DNA from: an uncultured Clostridia bacterium
Lineage (GTDB): Bacteria; Bacillota; Clostridia; TANB77; CAG-508
NCBI GenBank assembly: GCA_947628735.1
Contig: CANRAY010000016.1
Span: 1-33,338 of the forward strand
Length of the DNA: 33,338 bases
Direction: 5' to 3'
The position numbers and the translations under genes were made by a program. This document shows, piece by piece, positions 17,207-27,290 of this stretch. The notes below the pieces were generated by a model. That model did no database searches. It saw only the letters and a list, made by a program, of their open reading frames with translations, and was not told the origin of the DNA. How positions within the stretch are numbered: position 1 is the first letter of the stretch; every line of letters starts with the position of its first letter.

Positions 17207-17238
17207 CTATATTATTAATATAGTATACATTCAATGTA
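17207..17238. promoter_or_regulatory. Two inverted repeats upstream of the kinase-like gene, candidate operator
   Basis: CTATATTA-T-TAATATAG (17207-17223) is a perfect 17-base odd-centred palindrome. TACAT-TCA-ATGTA follows at 17226-17238. They sit 25-55 bases before the start codon at 17263, where a promoter must lie, so they could bind a self-regulator. Confidence 0.5.
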
Positions 17239-17262
17239 GTTGTAAAAGGAGAAGATCAAAAA

Positions 17263-18153
17263 ATGATAAATTTGCAAGATATAAATAGTGAAAATTGGGA
17301 AGAAATATTACGTTCTAATTCACCTGATGATGTTGATACAATAAGATATCTTCATGAACATGAGGATGAAATACTTAATATCTTAATAGAAAATGGTATA
17401 GAAATGCCATTGGATGAAAAAAGAAGAGAATATGTTAGAAAAATAATTGGTAGTATATATAAAGAGGATATAGAAGGAGTAATAAAAAAGATAGAAGAAA
17501 TCAGACAAAAGAATGATTATAGCATTTTACAATTTGGCAAAAGATTATCTGGATCATCTTATATAGTTTTGGAATTTGGAGATAAGATAATAAAACTAGG
17601 AAAATATTATAAAGTTTTAAATGATCCAAGTATTTTACAACCTGAATCTCAAATGTTTTTTAATAATAATAATTCTTATATGACTGTATATGAAAGGGTG
17701 CCAGAAATATTTACCGAAAATGACGAAGATATTGCACAAGAAATGTATAATAGAGTAAGAGATAATGGAATTCTTTGGTTTGATGCTATTGGATATAATG
17801 TCGGAAGAACAGATAAAAGAATAGATGAAAATGATGATGGATTAAGAGTTATAGATGCACAATATATGGAATATGTAAGAGATGTAATTTTACGTATTGA
17901 CCCAGAAAGAAATGAAAAATATAAAAATTATGGTCCTACGATGTATTGGAGTGCTGTAAACGATTACATAAATGAAAATGGATATGGATCTAGAGAAAAA
18001 GCTTATCAAGAAATGAAAGAAAGAGAAAGAAAAGTCGCTATAAAACAAGACGTAGAAGTTGTTGCAAAACAATCTTCTATAAAAGGCTTACAAAGTATAA
18101 AAGATTTCTTTACTAATTTATTTAGTAGAAAGGAAAAAACAAATGAAAAATAA
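17263..18153 (+). CDS. Kinase-fold-like protein of unknown function
   Basis: 296 residues, family not recognised. An N-terminal helical region (1-85) is followed by a stretch with the order of protein-kinase or aminoglycoside-kinase motifs. These are a glycine-containing turn and beta3-like GSSYIVLEFGDKIIKLG (97-113, Lys108 or Lys111), a hinge-like YMTVYERV (139-146), WFDAIGYNVG with Asp174 and Asn179 in the D-x4-N spacing of a catalytic loop, and LRVIDAQY with Asp198 where DFG would be. The C-terminal tail is Lys-rich. A good AAAAGGAG site precedes ATG 17263. It overlaps the next gene by 11 bases. Kinase activity is an inference from motif order only. Confidence 0.6.
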   Translation: MINLQDINSENWEEILRSNSPDDVDTIRYLHEHEDEILNILIENGIEMPLDEKRREYVRKIIGSIYKEDIEGVIKKIEEIRQKNDYSILQFGKRLSGSSYIVLEFGDKIIKLGKYYKVLNDPSILQPESQMFFNNNNSYMTVYERVPEIFTENDEDIAQEMYNRVRDNGILWFDAIGYNVGRTDKRIDENDDGLRVIDAQYMEYVRDVILRIDPERNEKYKNYGPTMYWSAVNDYINENGYGSREKAYQEMKERERKVAIKQDVEVVAKQSSIKGLQSIKDFFTNLFSRKEKTNEK

Positions 18154-18421
18154 TTTTAATAAGGCATGCAAGGAATTATATATCTGTCTAGAAAATATAG
18201 ATAATGCATTACTTGAAAAAATACCAGTTCAATTTTTAAAATTAATAATAGAAAATATGGATAGTGATTATTACTTTTGCTATGAGTATAATAAAAAAAT
18301 TTATGAGCAAAATTTGCTTGAGGAAACAAAAAGTCTAATGGGATATATGTATTATAATTTTTGGGCAAATGAATTAGAAAAAGAAGAATTTAAAAATATA
18401 GTAATAAGCAATTCAAAATAA
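18143..18421 (+). CDS. Small helical partner protein of the kinase-like gene
   Basis: 92 residues overlapping the kinase-like gene by 11 bases, with AAAGGAAA seven to eight bases before ATG. The pattern is ACKELYICLENIDNALLEKIP, then FLKLIIENMD, then an EETKSLMGYMYYNFW segment. It resembles a group of short Clostridia proteins (helix, KIP motif, MD motif, EE-T-A segment) that I recall beside kinase-like genes; this needs a search to confirm. Overlap and small size suggest an obligate partner. Function unknown. Confidence 0.65.
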   Translation: MKNNFNKACKELYICLENIDNALLEKIPVQFLKLIIENMDSDYYFCYEYNKKIYEQNLLEETKSLMGYMYYNFWANELEKEEFKNIVISNSK

Positions 18422-18484
18422 AGAAATATATTATTATATTGAATGTTGTACATTATTGGAAAGTATAGTAAGGAAGGAATGATT

Positions 18485-19384
18485 ATGGATAATCGACAAA
18501 ATTTGACAATTAACTGGTACCCTGGACATATGGCTAAAACGAAAAGAGAGATATTAGAAGATCTAAAATTAGTTGATGTAGTTGTTGAAATTTTAGATGC
18601 TAGAATACCAGTTTCTAGTCAAAATCCAGATATTGGACAATTTATAAAAGAAAAAAAGAGATTAATTGTATTAAATAAAAGTGACTTAGCAGATGAATCA
18701 CAGAATCAAAAATGGGTAAGAAAGTTTGAAAAAATGCAAATACCTGCTGTACTTGTGGATTCTAATTCTGGAAAAGGAATATCAGAGGCAATTAAAAAAA
18801 TAGAACAAATTTATGAAGAAGGAAAAGAAAAATTTACTAATAAAGGAAGAATAGGAAAATCTATTCGAGTAATGATTTTAGGGATTCCTAATGTTGGTAA
18901 ATCATCTTTTATTAATCGTATTATAAAGAAAAATGTTGCAGAAGTAGGAAATAGGCCGGGTGTAACTAGAAAAAAACAATGGGTTAGAATTAATGAAAGA
19001 ATAGAATTATTAGATACACCAGGAGTTTTATGGCCTAAGTTTGAAAATCAAGAAGTGGGTTTGAAATTAGCATATACTGGAACTATTAAAGATGATGTGT
19101 TAGAAACAATTGAAATAGGATATGAATTACTAAAAATGTTTATTAATGAATATCCAATGTTACTATCTGAACGATATAAACTAGATATAGAAAATATTCA
19201 TAATATTATGGAAAATACTGAATTAGAAGAAAATGAAAGAATATTAGAAATTATGGACTTAATAGGTAAGAAAAGAGGAGCTATTATTTCAGGTGGAAGA
19301 ATAGATAGAGAAAAAGTAGCAAGGATTTTATTGGAAGATTATCGAAGCGGTAAAATGGGTAGAATTACTTTAGAATTAGCTTAA
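18485..19384 (+). CDS. rbgA: Ribosome biogenesis GTPase RbgA (YlqF)
   Basis: Circularly permuted GTPase needed for late assembly of the 50S subunit. From ATG 18485 it has 299 residues. AAGGAAGG lies seven bases upstream, and the earlier in-frame ATGs (18443, 18479) lack a properly spaced site. It begins INWYPGHMAK as in B. subtilis. The motif order is G4 LNKSDL, then G1 GIPNVGKSS, G2-region RPGVT and G3 DTPG, the permuted arrangement. The C-terminal domain contains GKKRGAIISGG. First gene of an rbgA-mrnC-ygjV run. Confidence 0.96.
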   Translation: MDNRQNLTINWYPGHMAKTKREILEDLKLVDVVVEILDARIPVSSQNPDIGQFIKEKKRLIVLNKSDLADESQNQKWVRKFEKMQIPAVLVDSNSGKGISEAIKKIEQIYEEGKEKFTNKGRIGKSIRVMILGIPNVGKSSFINRIIKKNVAEVGNRPGVTRKKQWVRINERIELLDTPGVLWPKFENQEVGLKLAYTGTIKDDVLETIEIGYELLKMFINEYPMLLSERYKLDIENIHNIMENTELEENERILEIMDLIGKKRGAIISGGRIDREKVARILLEDYRSGKMGRITLELA

Positions 19385-19421
19385 AGAAAATAAGAATGTT
19401 GTTATGAAAGGAAGTATTTAT

Positions 19422-19823
19422 TTGACAGAATTAATTGAAAGAAAAAAAGAACGATCAGAAATAGATGAAATGTCACCATTAGTATGGGCATATGTTGGAG
19501 ATAGTGTTTATGAATTATTTATTCGTATGCATTTAATAAATACAACTCGATTAAAACCACATAAGTTACATATAGAATCAATTCAATATGTTAAAGCAAA
19601 GGCTCAAGCGGAAATTTTGGAAAAAGTAATGGATCATCTTACAGAACAAGAAATAGAAATTGTTAAAAGAGGAAGGAATGCAGAAAATCATCATTTACCT
19701 AAAAATGCTACTGTTCAGGATTATATGTATTCAACAGCATTTGAAGCTCTTATTGGATATTTGTATTTAACTAAACAAGATGAAAGGTTAAATGAAATAT
19801 TACAGTTATGCATTGTTAGATAA
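19422..19823 (+). CDS. mrnC: Mini-ribonuclease 3 (MrnC)
   Basis: RNase III catalytic domain without a dsRNA-binding domain; it matures the ends of 23S rRNA. The start chosen is TTG 19422, because GAAAGGAAG ends about eight bases upstream. ATG 19404 has no site and its codon abuts that sequence. This gives 133 residues. MSPLVWAYVGDSVYELFIR holds the catalytic Asp27 and Glu31; GRNAENHHLPKNA and FEALIGYLYL complete the fold. Confidence 0.94.
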   Translation: MTELIERKKERSEIDEMSPLVWAYVGDSVYELFIRMHLINTTRLKPHKLHIESIQYVKAKAQAEILEKVMDHLTEQEIEIVKRGRNAENHHLPKNATVQDYMYSTAFEALIGYLYLTKQDERLNEILQLCIVR

Positions 19824-19840
19824 AACAAAGGAGAAAAAAG

Positions 19841-20392
19841 TTGGAAACAATTATTATAGTGTCAAATTTGATTGGAACGATTGCTTTACTATTTTGGGTT
19901 TATAGTATACAAAAAAATGATAAAAAGCAGATTTTAAAATTGCAGTTATTAGCTAACGTTTTTTATGCAATACAATATATAATTATTGGAGCTATAACAG
20001 CAGGAATGATGAATATTATATCAGTTATTCGTTATAGTGTTTTTTATAAAATGGAAGATCAAGAAAAAGAAAAGCTTCCATTTTGGGTGTTGGCTATATT
20101 TGTAATAAGTATAATTTTAGTAGGAATATTTACTTATAAAAGTCCGTTAGATGTTATTCCAATTGGGATATCTTTATTATATACGTATGTGATATGGCAG
20201 AAGAATAATAAGATCATACGTTATGGTGTTACAGTAGCGGCTATTATATGGATTTATTATAATGTTTCTGTTCAAGCTTACATATCTGTGATTGGAAATT
20301 TATTTGAGATGTTATCTGGAATGATTGCAATATATCGTTTTGATTTGAAAAGAGTAAGGAAAAGTTTAAATAAAAATGAAATAAAAAAATAA
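19841..20392 (+). CDS. ygjV: YgjV family inner membrane protein
   Basis: 183 residues with about six membrane segments. It matches the Imp-YgjV family in size and pattern (IGTIALLFWVYSIQKNDKK, then LANVFYAIQYIIIGA, RYSVFYK and IGNLFEMLSGMIAIYRFD). Function is not known; the layout suggests a small transporter-like fold. TTG start with AAAGGAG upstream; 17 bases after mrnC. Followed by a terminator. Confidence 0.8.
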   Translation: METIIIVSNLIGTIALLFWVYSIQKNDKKQILKLQLLANVFYAIQYIIIGAITAGMMNIISVIRYSVFYKMEDQEKEKLPFWVLAIFVISIILVGIFTYKSPLDVIPIGISLLYTYVIWQKNNKIIRYGVTVAAIIWIYYNVSVQAYISVIGNLFEMLSGMIAIYRFDLKRVRKSLNKNEIKK

Positions 20393-20426
20393 CACTTTTT
20401 TGAAAAACAAAAAGTGCTATTTTTTT
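20386..20426 (+). terminator. Terminator after ygjV
   Basis: AAAATAACACTTTTT pairs with AAAAAGTGCTATTTT (one mismatch) around an 8-base loop and continues into a T run. It lies between ygjV and the 3' end of the minus-strand tRNA. Confidence 0.88.
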
Positions 20427-20428
20427 CT

Positions 20429-20503
20429 TGGTGACCCCTACGGGAATCGAACCCATGATTCAGCCTTGAGAGGGCTGCGTCTTAACCGCTTGACCAAGGG
20501 GCC
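20429..20503 (-). tRNA. tRNA-Glu (anticodon CUC), CCA encoded
   Basis: On the minus strand it folds as acceptor GGCCCCT/AGGGGTC, a D arm, and anticodon stem CAGCC/GGCTG with loop CTCTCAA, so the anticodon is CTC. The T arm is TGGG-TTCGATT-CCC, with discriminator A and encoded CCA. The body closely resembles other Bacillota tRNA-Glu. CUC reads only GAG; an AT-rich genome should also have a UUC tRNA elsewhere. Confidence 0.95.
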
Positions 20504-20521
20504 AATAAATTTTACTATAAT

Positions 20522-20551
20522 AATATACCATAAAATGGCTGTAATAGTCAA
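20522..20551 (-). promoter_or_regulatory. Promoter of tRNA-Glu
   Basis: On the minus strand TTGACT, an 18-base spacer and TATATT, ending 18 bases before the tRNA. Confidence 0.7.
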
Positions 20552-20603
20552 TATATAGGATAAAAAAACTCCGATGAATAAAAGATAAATTATAAAAATA
20601 CTA

Positions 20604-20632
20604 TTGACAAACAAAAATTCGAATATTATAAT
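20604..20632 (+). promoter_or_regulatory. Perfect-consensus promoter of recN
   Basis: TTGACA, exactly 17 bases, then TATAAT. Such a strong promoter usually needs a repressor, consistent with the adjacent SOS-like site. Confidence 0.92.
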
Positions 20633-20638
20633 ATAAAA

Positions 20639-20652
20639 CGAACAACAATTCG
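20639..20652. promoter_or_regulatory. Candidate LexA (SOS) operator of recN
   Basis: CGAACAACAATTCG differs by one base from the Bacillota LexA box CGAAC-N4-GTTCG. It begins seven bases after the -10 box, over the expected transcription start. recN is a known SOS gene in B. subtilis. Confidence 0.65.
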
Positions 20653-20669
20653 TAACATAGGAGGATATT

Positions 20670-22298
20670 ATGATAGCAACTTTACATATAAAAAATATAG
20701 GAATTATTGATGATTTATCTATTGATTTCAATGAAGGATTTAATGTATTAACTGGTGAAACAGGTGCTGGGAAAACATTAATTATTGGTTCACTAGGAAT
20801 TTTATGTGGTGGAAGATTTTCAAAAGATATGATTCGTAAGGGAGAAAATGCATCTTTAGTTGAGGCTAGTATTTTTTGTCCAGATAATACTTTATCAATA
20901 GATGGTAATATTATTGTTTCAAGGGAAATTTATGCAAATGGTAGAAATACATGTAAAATAAATGGTAGATTTGTAACTGTTAATGAATTAAAAGAAATAA
21001 TGGAAAAAATTATTGATATTCATGGACAACAGGACAGCCATAATTTGTTAGATGCTACAAAACATATTGGCTATCTAGATAGTTTTATTGGAAAAACTAT
21101 ACAAGAAATTAAAGAAAAATATGAATTGTTGTATACACAATATTGTCAGATTAAACTCGAACTTCAACAAAATTTTGGAGATGAAAAAGAAAAACAAAGA
21201 AAATTGGATTTACTATATTATCAATTTAATGAAATTGATAGAGCTAATTTAAAAATAGATGAAGAAACAGAATTAGAAGATAAACATACTAAAATGAAAA
21301 ATGCTGAGAAGTTACAGGAAAATATGCAATGTGTTGATGAAAATCTTAATAATAGTGTAATTGATGGAATTTCTAATTCTATTAGAAGTCTAGAAAAGAT
21401 AGAATGCTATGGTGATATATATAGTGAAAAGTTGAATATTTTAAAAAATATTTATTATGATGTACAGGAATTATCAAGAGATATTGCTAATATGCAAGAA
21501 GAAACGTGCTTTGATGAAGAAGAAAGAAATAAGGTGGAAGAAAGATTAGATGAAATATTTTCTTTAAAAAGAAAGTATGGCAATAGTATAGAAGAAATCT
21601 TAGAATATAAAAATGAATTGGAAAAAGAAATACATAATATAGAAAATTTGGAAGAAATTAATATTAAAAGAAAAAAAGAAAAAGAGATATTAGAAGGACA
21701 AATGGATGAATTGTGTAAACAAATGAATAAAATTCGTCAAAACTATGCTATTCAATTATCAGAAAGAATTAATAAAGAATTGCAAGATTTAGAGATGACT
21801 CAAGCTAAGTTTTATGTAAATGTATCACAAAGTTTGGAGAAAAATTACAATAAAAATGGCTTGAATCAGGTAGAGTTTTATATTTGTACAAATAAAGGAG
21901 AAGATAAAAAAGAATTAATAAAAATTGCATCTGGTGGAGAAATGTCTAGAGTTATGCTTGCTATTAAAACTGTTTTAGCAGATGTAGATAAAGTTCCAAT
22001 TTTGGTTTTTGATGAGATAGACACAGGAATTAGTGGAAAAACAGCAAAAGCAGTAGCTGAAAAAATGAAAATTATTGCTCAAAATCATCAAATTTTATGT
22101 GTTACTCATTTAGCATCAATTGCAGCTAAAGGAGATTATAATTACTTTATTAGTAAAAAGGTAAAGGGTGAAAAAACAGTAACAAATATTCAAAGATTAA
22201 ATGAAGAAGAAATTGTACAAGAAATTGCGAGAATTGCTAACGGGGATATTACAGAAGTAGCTCTTCAAAATGCAAGAGAATTAAGAAAAGCTGTATAA
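20670..22298 (+). CDS. recN: DNA repair protein RecN
   Basis: SMC-like ATPase acting early at double-strand breaks, 542 residues (family usually about 550-575). GETGAGKT at 29-36 is Walker A, within GFNVLTGETGAGKTLIIG. HGQQDSHNLLD is typical of RecN. The middle is charged coiled coil. The C-terminal head has the ABC signature ASGGEMSRVMLAIK and Walker B ILVFDEIDTGISGKTA. AGGAGG before ATG. It has its own promoter and a likely SOS operator, and is followed by a weak AT hairpin (22302-22321). Confidence 0.97.
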   Translation: MIATLHIKNIGIIDDLSIDFNEGFNVLTGETGAGKTLIIGSLGILCGGRFSKDMIRKGENASLVEASIFCPDNTLSIDGNIIVSREIYANGRNTCKINGRFVTVNELKEIMEKIIDIHGQQDSHNLLDATKHIGYLDSFIGKTIQEIKEKYELLYTQYCQIKLELQQNFGDEKEKQRKLDLLYYQFNEIDRANLKIDEETELEDKHTKMKNAEKLQENMQCVDENLNNSVIDGISNSIRSLEKIECYGDIYSEKLNILKNIYYDVQELSRDIANMQEETCFDEEERNKVEERLDEIFSLKRKYGNSIEEILEYKNELEKEIHNIENLEEINIKRKKEKEILEGQMDELCKQMNKIRQNYAIQLSERINKELQDLEMTQAKFYVNVSQSLEKNYNKNGLNQVEFYICTNKGEDKKELIKIASGGEMSRVMLAIKTVLADVDKVPILVFDEIDTGISGKTAKAVAEKMKIIAQNHQILCVTHLASIAAKGDYNYFISKKVKGEKTVTNIQRLNEEEIVQEIARIANGDITEVALQNARELRKAV

Positions 22299-23897
<1,599 letters not shown>

Positions 23898-23915
23898 TAA
23901 AAAGGAATTTAGTAT

Positions 23916-24704
23916 ATGTATGATCATGCTTATATTGAATTAGAATTAAATAAAAAAGTAAAAGAAATTTTGATATTGATAAAAGAAGATTATTATCAGT
24001 ATATGAGCCATGCAAAGAAGAAAGTCATGGATGATTTATTACAAAGTGATAAAGTTGTTATTGTAAATCAAGGGCGTAGTCATTTTAATGATAATACACT
24101 AGCACATGGTGGAAGAGCATTAAAAGATGGAAAAATACACTTTTATCCAGATGTACGTTCTTTTCAAACAAACGAAGAAGTAATAAATAAGTGTAAAGCA
24201 ATTTTATTACATGAGTGTTTTCATTATTTTATACAGCCGGACTTTATGAAACTTCCAACAGGAAAAGAAAATGAGATGGCTAGTTTTTATACTGAAGGAT
24301 TAGTGGAAAAAGAAACAAGAAAATTCTATGAAAAGCATAAATCACAAATATCATTTGAAAAAGCTAATTATGGATATAATATAATGTTTGTAAATATGGT
24401 ACAAAGTTTATTAGGAGCATCTAATTATGAAGACATTTTTAGTGAAAGTGATTATATAAAACGTATTGGAGAATATGAGGATTATTATAAGGAAGTTTTA
24501 AATAAAAAAAAGAAAGATATGGAGGATGTACAAGAAGAAATTAAAAATATTCCACCGGATTTTAGAAAAAGAGTCTACCATAAAGTGAGAACAATGATAT
24601 TACAAGATGCAGATATACTTATTACTAAACAAAAATTAAAAGAATTTCAATTGACGTTAAAAGAAAGTCTTAGACAGCAAAAATTATCAGAAAAAGAATT
24701 ATAA
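23916..24704 (+). CDS. HExxH putative zinc metallopeptidase of unknown family
   Basis: 262 residues, no signal peptide. LLHECFHYF supplies HExxH (His99, Glu100, His103). TEGLVEKETRKFYEK follows, with Glu127 or Glu131 placed to be the third zinc ligand of a gluzincin. A Lys/Glu-rich helical C-terminal third follows (about 190-262). AAAGGAA precedes ATG. It is between lysS and an M50 protease gene, in the same operon. The fold and protease activity are inferred from the motif only; I do not recognise a named family. Confidence 0.65.
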   Translation: MYDHAYIELELNKKVKEILILIKEDYYQYMSHAKKKVMDDLLQSDKVVIVNQGRSHFNDNTLAHGGRALKDGKIHFYPDVRSFQTNEEVINKCKAILLHECFHYFIQPDFMKLPTGKENEMASFYTEGLVEKETRKFYEKHKSQISFEKANYGYNIMFVNMVQSLLGASNYEDIFSESDYIKRIGEYEDYYKEVLNKKKKDMEDVQEEIKNIPPDFRKRVYHKVRTMILQDADILITKQKLKEFQLTLKESLRQQKLSEKEL

Positions 24705-24733
24705 AATTAGTTTTTTTAAAGAAAGGAAATTTT

Positions 24734-25486
24734 ATGTATATAGATAGAAGGATATTTTATGTTATAATTGCTATTTTAGCTTTATCAAGAATATCAGGAT
24801 TATTAACGGATGAAACAGCATTATTAGGGTTATTATTATCGTTACCAGCAATTTTAATAGCTATTACTTTTCACGAGTTTGCACATGCATTTGTAGCAGA
24901 TAGATTGGGAGATGATACTCCTAGAAATCAAGGGAGACTTAGTTTAAATCCACTTAGTCATTTGGATTTTATGGGAACAATTATGCTTATATTTGCTGGA
25001 TTTGGTTGGGGAAAACCTGTACAAATAGATCCACGAAACTTTAACAGAAATATTAATATGTCTGTTGCTGAAGCAATTGTTGCAGCTGCTGGACCAATTA
25101 TGAACTTTATTTTAGCAATTATTTTTACTATTATTTATTGTGCTATAGTTAAATTTTCACCAGAAACGGTAGGAATGTTACATTTCCTAGGAGAGATAAA
25201 TCCACAAACACTTATTGTATTATTAATTGAAGCATGTATATCAATTAATATTGCTTTGGGAGTATTTAACTTAATTCCATTACCACCATTAGATGGATCA
25301 AAAATTCTAAAAGGTTTTTTACCATATCAAATGAGAAATTGGTTTATAAAATATGAGTATGTTTTTTATATTATTTTTATTGTTGTTTTTATTACTGGTA
25401 TTACAGACTATTTCGTACCATATATAACAGAAACTATTACAAATTTTCTAATATCTATTATTGGAATTCCTTTTGGAATATTATAG
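24734..25486 (+). CDS. M50 family site-2-type intramembrane metalloprotease
   Basis: 250 residues with about six membrane segments. The zinc motif is FHEFAHAF (His47, Glu48, His51). GRLSLNPLSHLDFMG, GWGKPV and the second metal region NLIPLPPLDGSKIL (Asn179, Asp187) are all present. This is the YwhC/SREBP-M50B-like subgroup without PDZ or CBS domains, different from the sporulation protease SpoIVFB. Substrate unknown. AAAGGAAA precedes ATG. Confidence 0.92.
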   Translation: MYIDRRIFYVIIAILALSRISGLLTDETALLGLLLSLPAILIAITFHEFAHAFVADRLGDDTPRNQGRLSLNPLSHLDFMGTIMLIFAGFGWGKPVQIDPRNFNRNINMSVAEAIVAAAGPIMNFILAIIFTIIYCAIVKFSPETVGMLHFLGEINPQTLIVLLIEACISINIALGVFNLIPLPPLDGSKILKGFLPYQMRNWFIKYEYVFYIIFIVVFITGITDYFVPYITETITNFLISIIGIPFGIL

Positions 25487-25513
25487 TATTTAATTACATT
25501 ATAAGGAGAGATT

Positions 25514-26503
25514 ATGAAAGATATTATTACTTTAGGAATTGAATCAAGTTGTGATGAAACTTCTGTTGCTATTGTAAAAAATGGCAGAGAAGTTTTATCT
25601 AATATTATTAACTCACAAATTAGTATACATGAAAGATTTGGCGGAGTAGTACCTGAAATAGCTTCTAGAAATCACGTAGAGGCCATTTCAGATGTTACAG
25701 AAAAAGCATTGAAAGAAGCAAATGTTACGTATAATGATATAGATCATATTGCATGTACATATGGACCTGGACTTGTAGGAGCTCTATTAGTAGGGGTTTC
25801 ATATGCAAAGGGATTGAGTTATGCTATACAGAAACCATTAGTTGCTACGAATCATATTGAAGGACATATTGCAGCAAACTATATTACACATAAAGAACTA
25901 AAGCCACCTTTCTTATGCTTAATTATTTCGGGTGGACATACACATTTGGTTCATATTCAAGATTATACACATTTTAAAATATTGGGAAAAACAAGAGATG
26001 ATGCTATTGGAGAGGCTTTTGATAAAGTGGCTAGAGTAATAGGATTGGGATATCCAGGAGGACCAAAAGTAGATAAATTAGCAAAAGAGGGACAAGCGTG
26101 TATTGAACTTCCTAAAACACATGTTGAAGGGTTAGATTTTAGTTTTAGTGGAGTGAAAACAGCTATTATTAATTTACATCATAAAAATCCAGAGATTAAT
26201 AAAGCGGACTTATGTGCTAGTTTTGAAAAATATGTGACAGATATATTAATTGAAAATACATTAAAAGCATCTGAAATGATTAATACTAGGACTATAGCAT
26301 TAGCAGGTGGTGTATCAGCTAATTCATATATTCGTCAAAATTTTATTGATTTAGAGAAAAAAGGTTATAAAGTTTATTATCCGGAGCCAATTTTATGTAC
26401 TGATAATGCAGCTATGATAGCTTCAGCAGGATATTATAGATTTATGGATGGTTCAAGAGCAGATTTAACATTAAATGCTGTACCAAATTTAAAAATAGAA
26501 TAG
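25514..26503 (+). CDS. tsaD: tRNA N6-adenosine threonylcarbamoyltransferase TsaD
   Basis: Forms t6A37 in tRNAs reading ANN codons, with TsaB and TsaE (not in the window). 329 residues of the ASKHA fold. Metal ligands His114 and His118 lie in [53 protein letters not shown] and [10 protein letters not shown] are all conserved. AAGGAG before ATG; 27 bases after the M50 gene. Confidence 0.97.
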   Translation: MKDIITLGIESSCDETSVAIVKNGREVLSNIINSQISIHERFGGVVPEIASRNHVEAISDVTEKALKEANVTYNDIDHIACTYGPGLVGALLVGVSYAKGLSYAIQKPLVATNHIEGHIAANYITHKELKPPFLCLIISGGHTHLVHIQDYTHFKILGKTRDDAIGEAFDKVARVIGLGYPGGPKVDKLAKEGQACIELPKTHVEGLDFSFSGVKTAIINLHHKNPEINKADLCASFEKYVTDILIENTLKASEMINTRTIALAGGVSANSYIRQNFIDLEKKGYKVYYPEPILCTDNAAMIASAGYYRFMDGSRADLTLNAVPNLKIE

Positions 26504-26516
26504 TAGAGGAAAGAAT

Positions 26517-27218
26517 ATGGCAATTTATGCAATTGCAGATTTACATTTATCTTTTTCACAAGATAAGCCAATGGATGTTTTTGGAGGTAATTGGGAAAAT
26601 CATGCAGAAAAGATAAAAGAAAATTGGATAAAGAAAGTAAAAGACAATGATCATGTTATTTTAGCTGGTGATTTTTCATGGGCTATGCATTTGGAAGATA
26701 CTGTTGCAGATTTTAGCTTTTTAAATGAATTACCAGGTTACAAAATTTTGTTAAAAGGAAATCATGACTATTGGTGGACAACTATTACGAGTATGAAAAA
26801 ATTTATTGCAGAGAATCATTTTGAGAAGATAGATTTTTTACATAATAATAGTTATTGTATTGATGATAAAGTTATTATTGGAACTAGAGGTTGGAATATA
26901 TCTGACGTAGAAGAAGATAAAAAGATGATAAAGCGTGAGAATGAAAGATTAAAGATTTCTATTCAAGATGCTATAAAGAAATACGGAGAAAATAAAGAAA
27001 GAATTGTATTTTTTCATTATCCACCAATTACTAAAAATGGTATTCAACAGAAAGAGGATGAGTTTATAAAAACTCTGAAACTATACAATATTGAAGAATG
27101 TTACTATGGACATCTTCATGGAAGTTCACATAATGAAGCTGTTATTGGAAAGATAGATGGAATTAATTATCATTTAATCAGTGCTGATTATTTAGACTTT
27201 GATTTAGTTAGTATTTAG
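26517..27218 (+). CDS. Calcineurin-like metallophosphoesterase
   Basis: 233 residues with the full set of metal-binding motifs: ADLH (Asp8, His10), GDFSW (Asp52), GNHDYWW (Asn82, His83), FFHYPP and GHLHG near the C-terminus. The Trp-rich GNHDYWW form is typical of a widespread Bacillota subgroup whose substrate is unknown. Begins 13 bases after tsaD and closes the operon. Confidence 0.9.
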   Translation: MAIYAIADLHLSFSQDKPMDVFGGNWENHAEKIKENWIKKVKDNDHVILAGDFSWAMHLEDTVADFSFLNELPGYKILLKGNHDYWWTTITSMKKFIAENHFEKIDFLHNNSYCIDDKVIIGTRGWNISDVEEDKKMIKRENERLKISIQDAIKKYGENKERIVFFHYPPITKNGIQQKEDEFIKTLKLYNIEECYYGHLHGSSHNEAVIGKIDGINYHLISADYLDFDLVSI

Positions 27219-27221
27219 TAC

Positions 27222-27249
27222 TTGCAATATTTACAAAATGTGATATAAT
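27222..27249 (+). promoter_or_regulatory. Promoter of tig
   Basis: TTGCAA, a 16-base spacer and a perfect TATAAT at 27244-27249, which lies inside an inverted repeat. Confidence 0.75.
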
Positions 27250-27268
27250 AAAAAAGCTTATTATATCA
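27241..27268. repeat. Perfect 11-bp inverted repeat over the tig -10 box
   Basis: TGATATAATAA and its exact complement are separated by AAAAGC. The left arm contains the -10 box, so the complete hairpin is not in the transcript. This favours a protein-binding operator. It is neither a CIRCE nor a CtsR sequence. Confidence 0.8.
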
Positions 27269-27290
27269 AAAAGCGAAAGGATTGAATAAA

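Noticed and set aside
24734..25486. M50 protein as the SpoIVFB partner that cleaves pro-sigma-K
   Set aside because: Its motifs and helix layout match the short YwhC-like group with no CBS domain, and it sits in a housekeeping operon.
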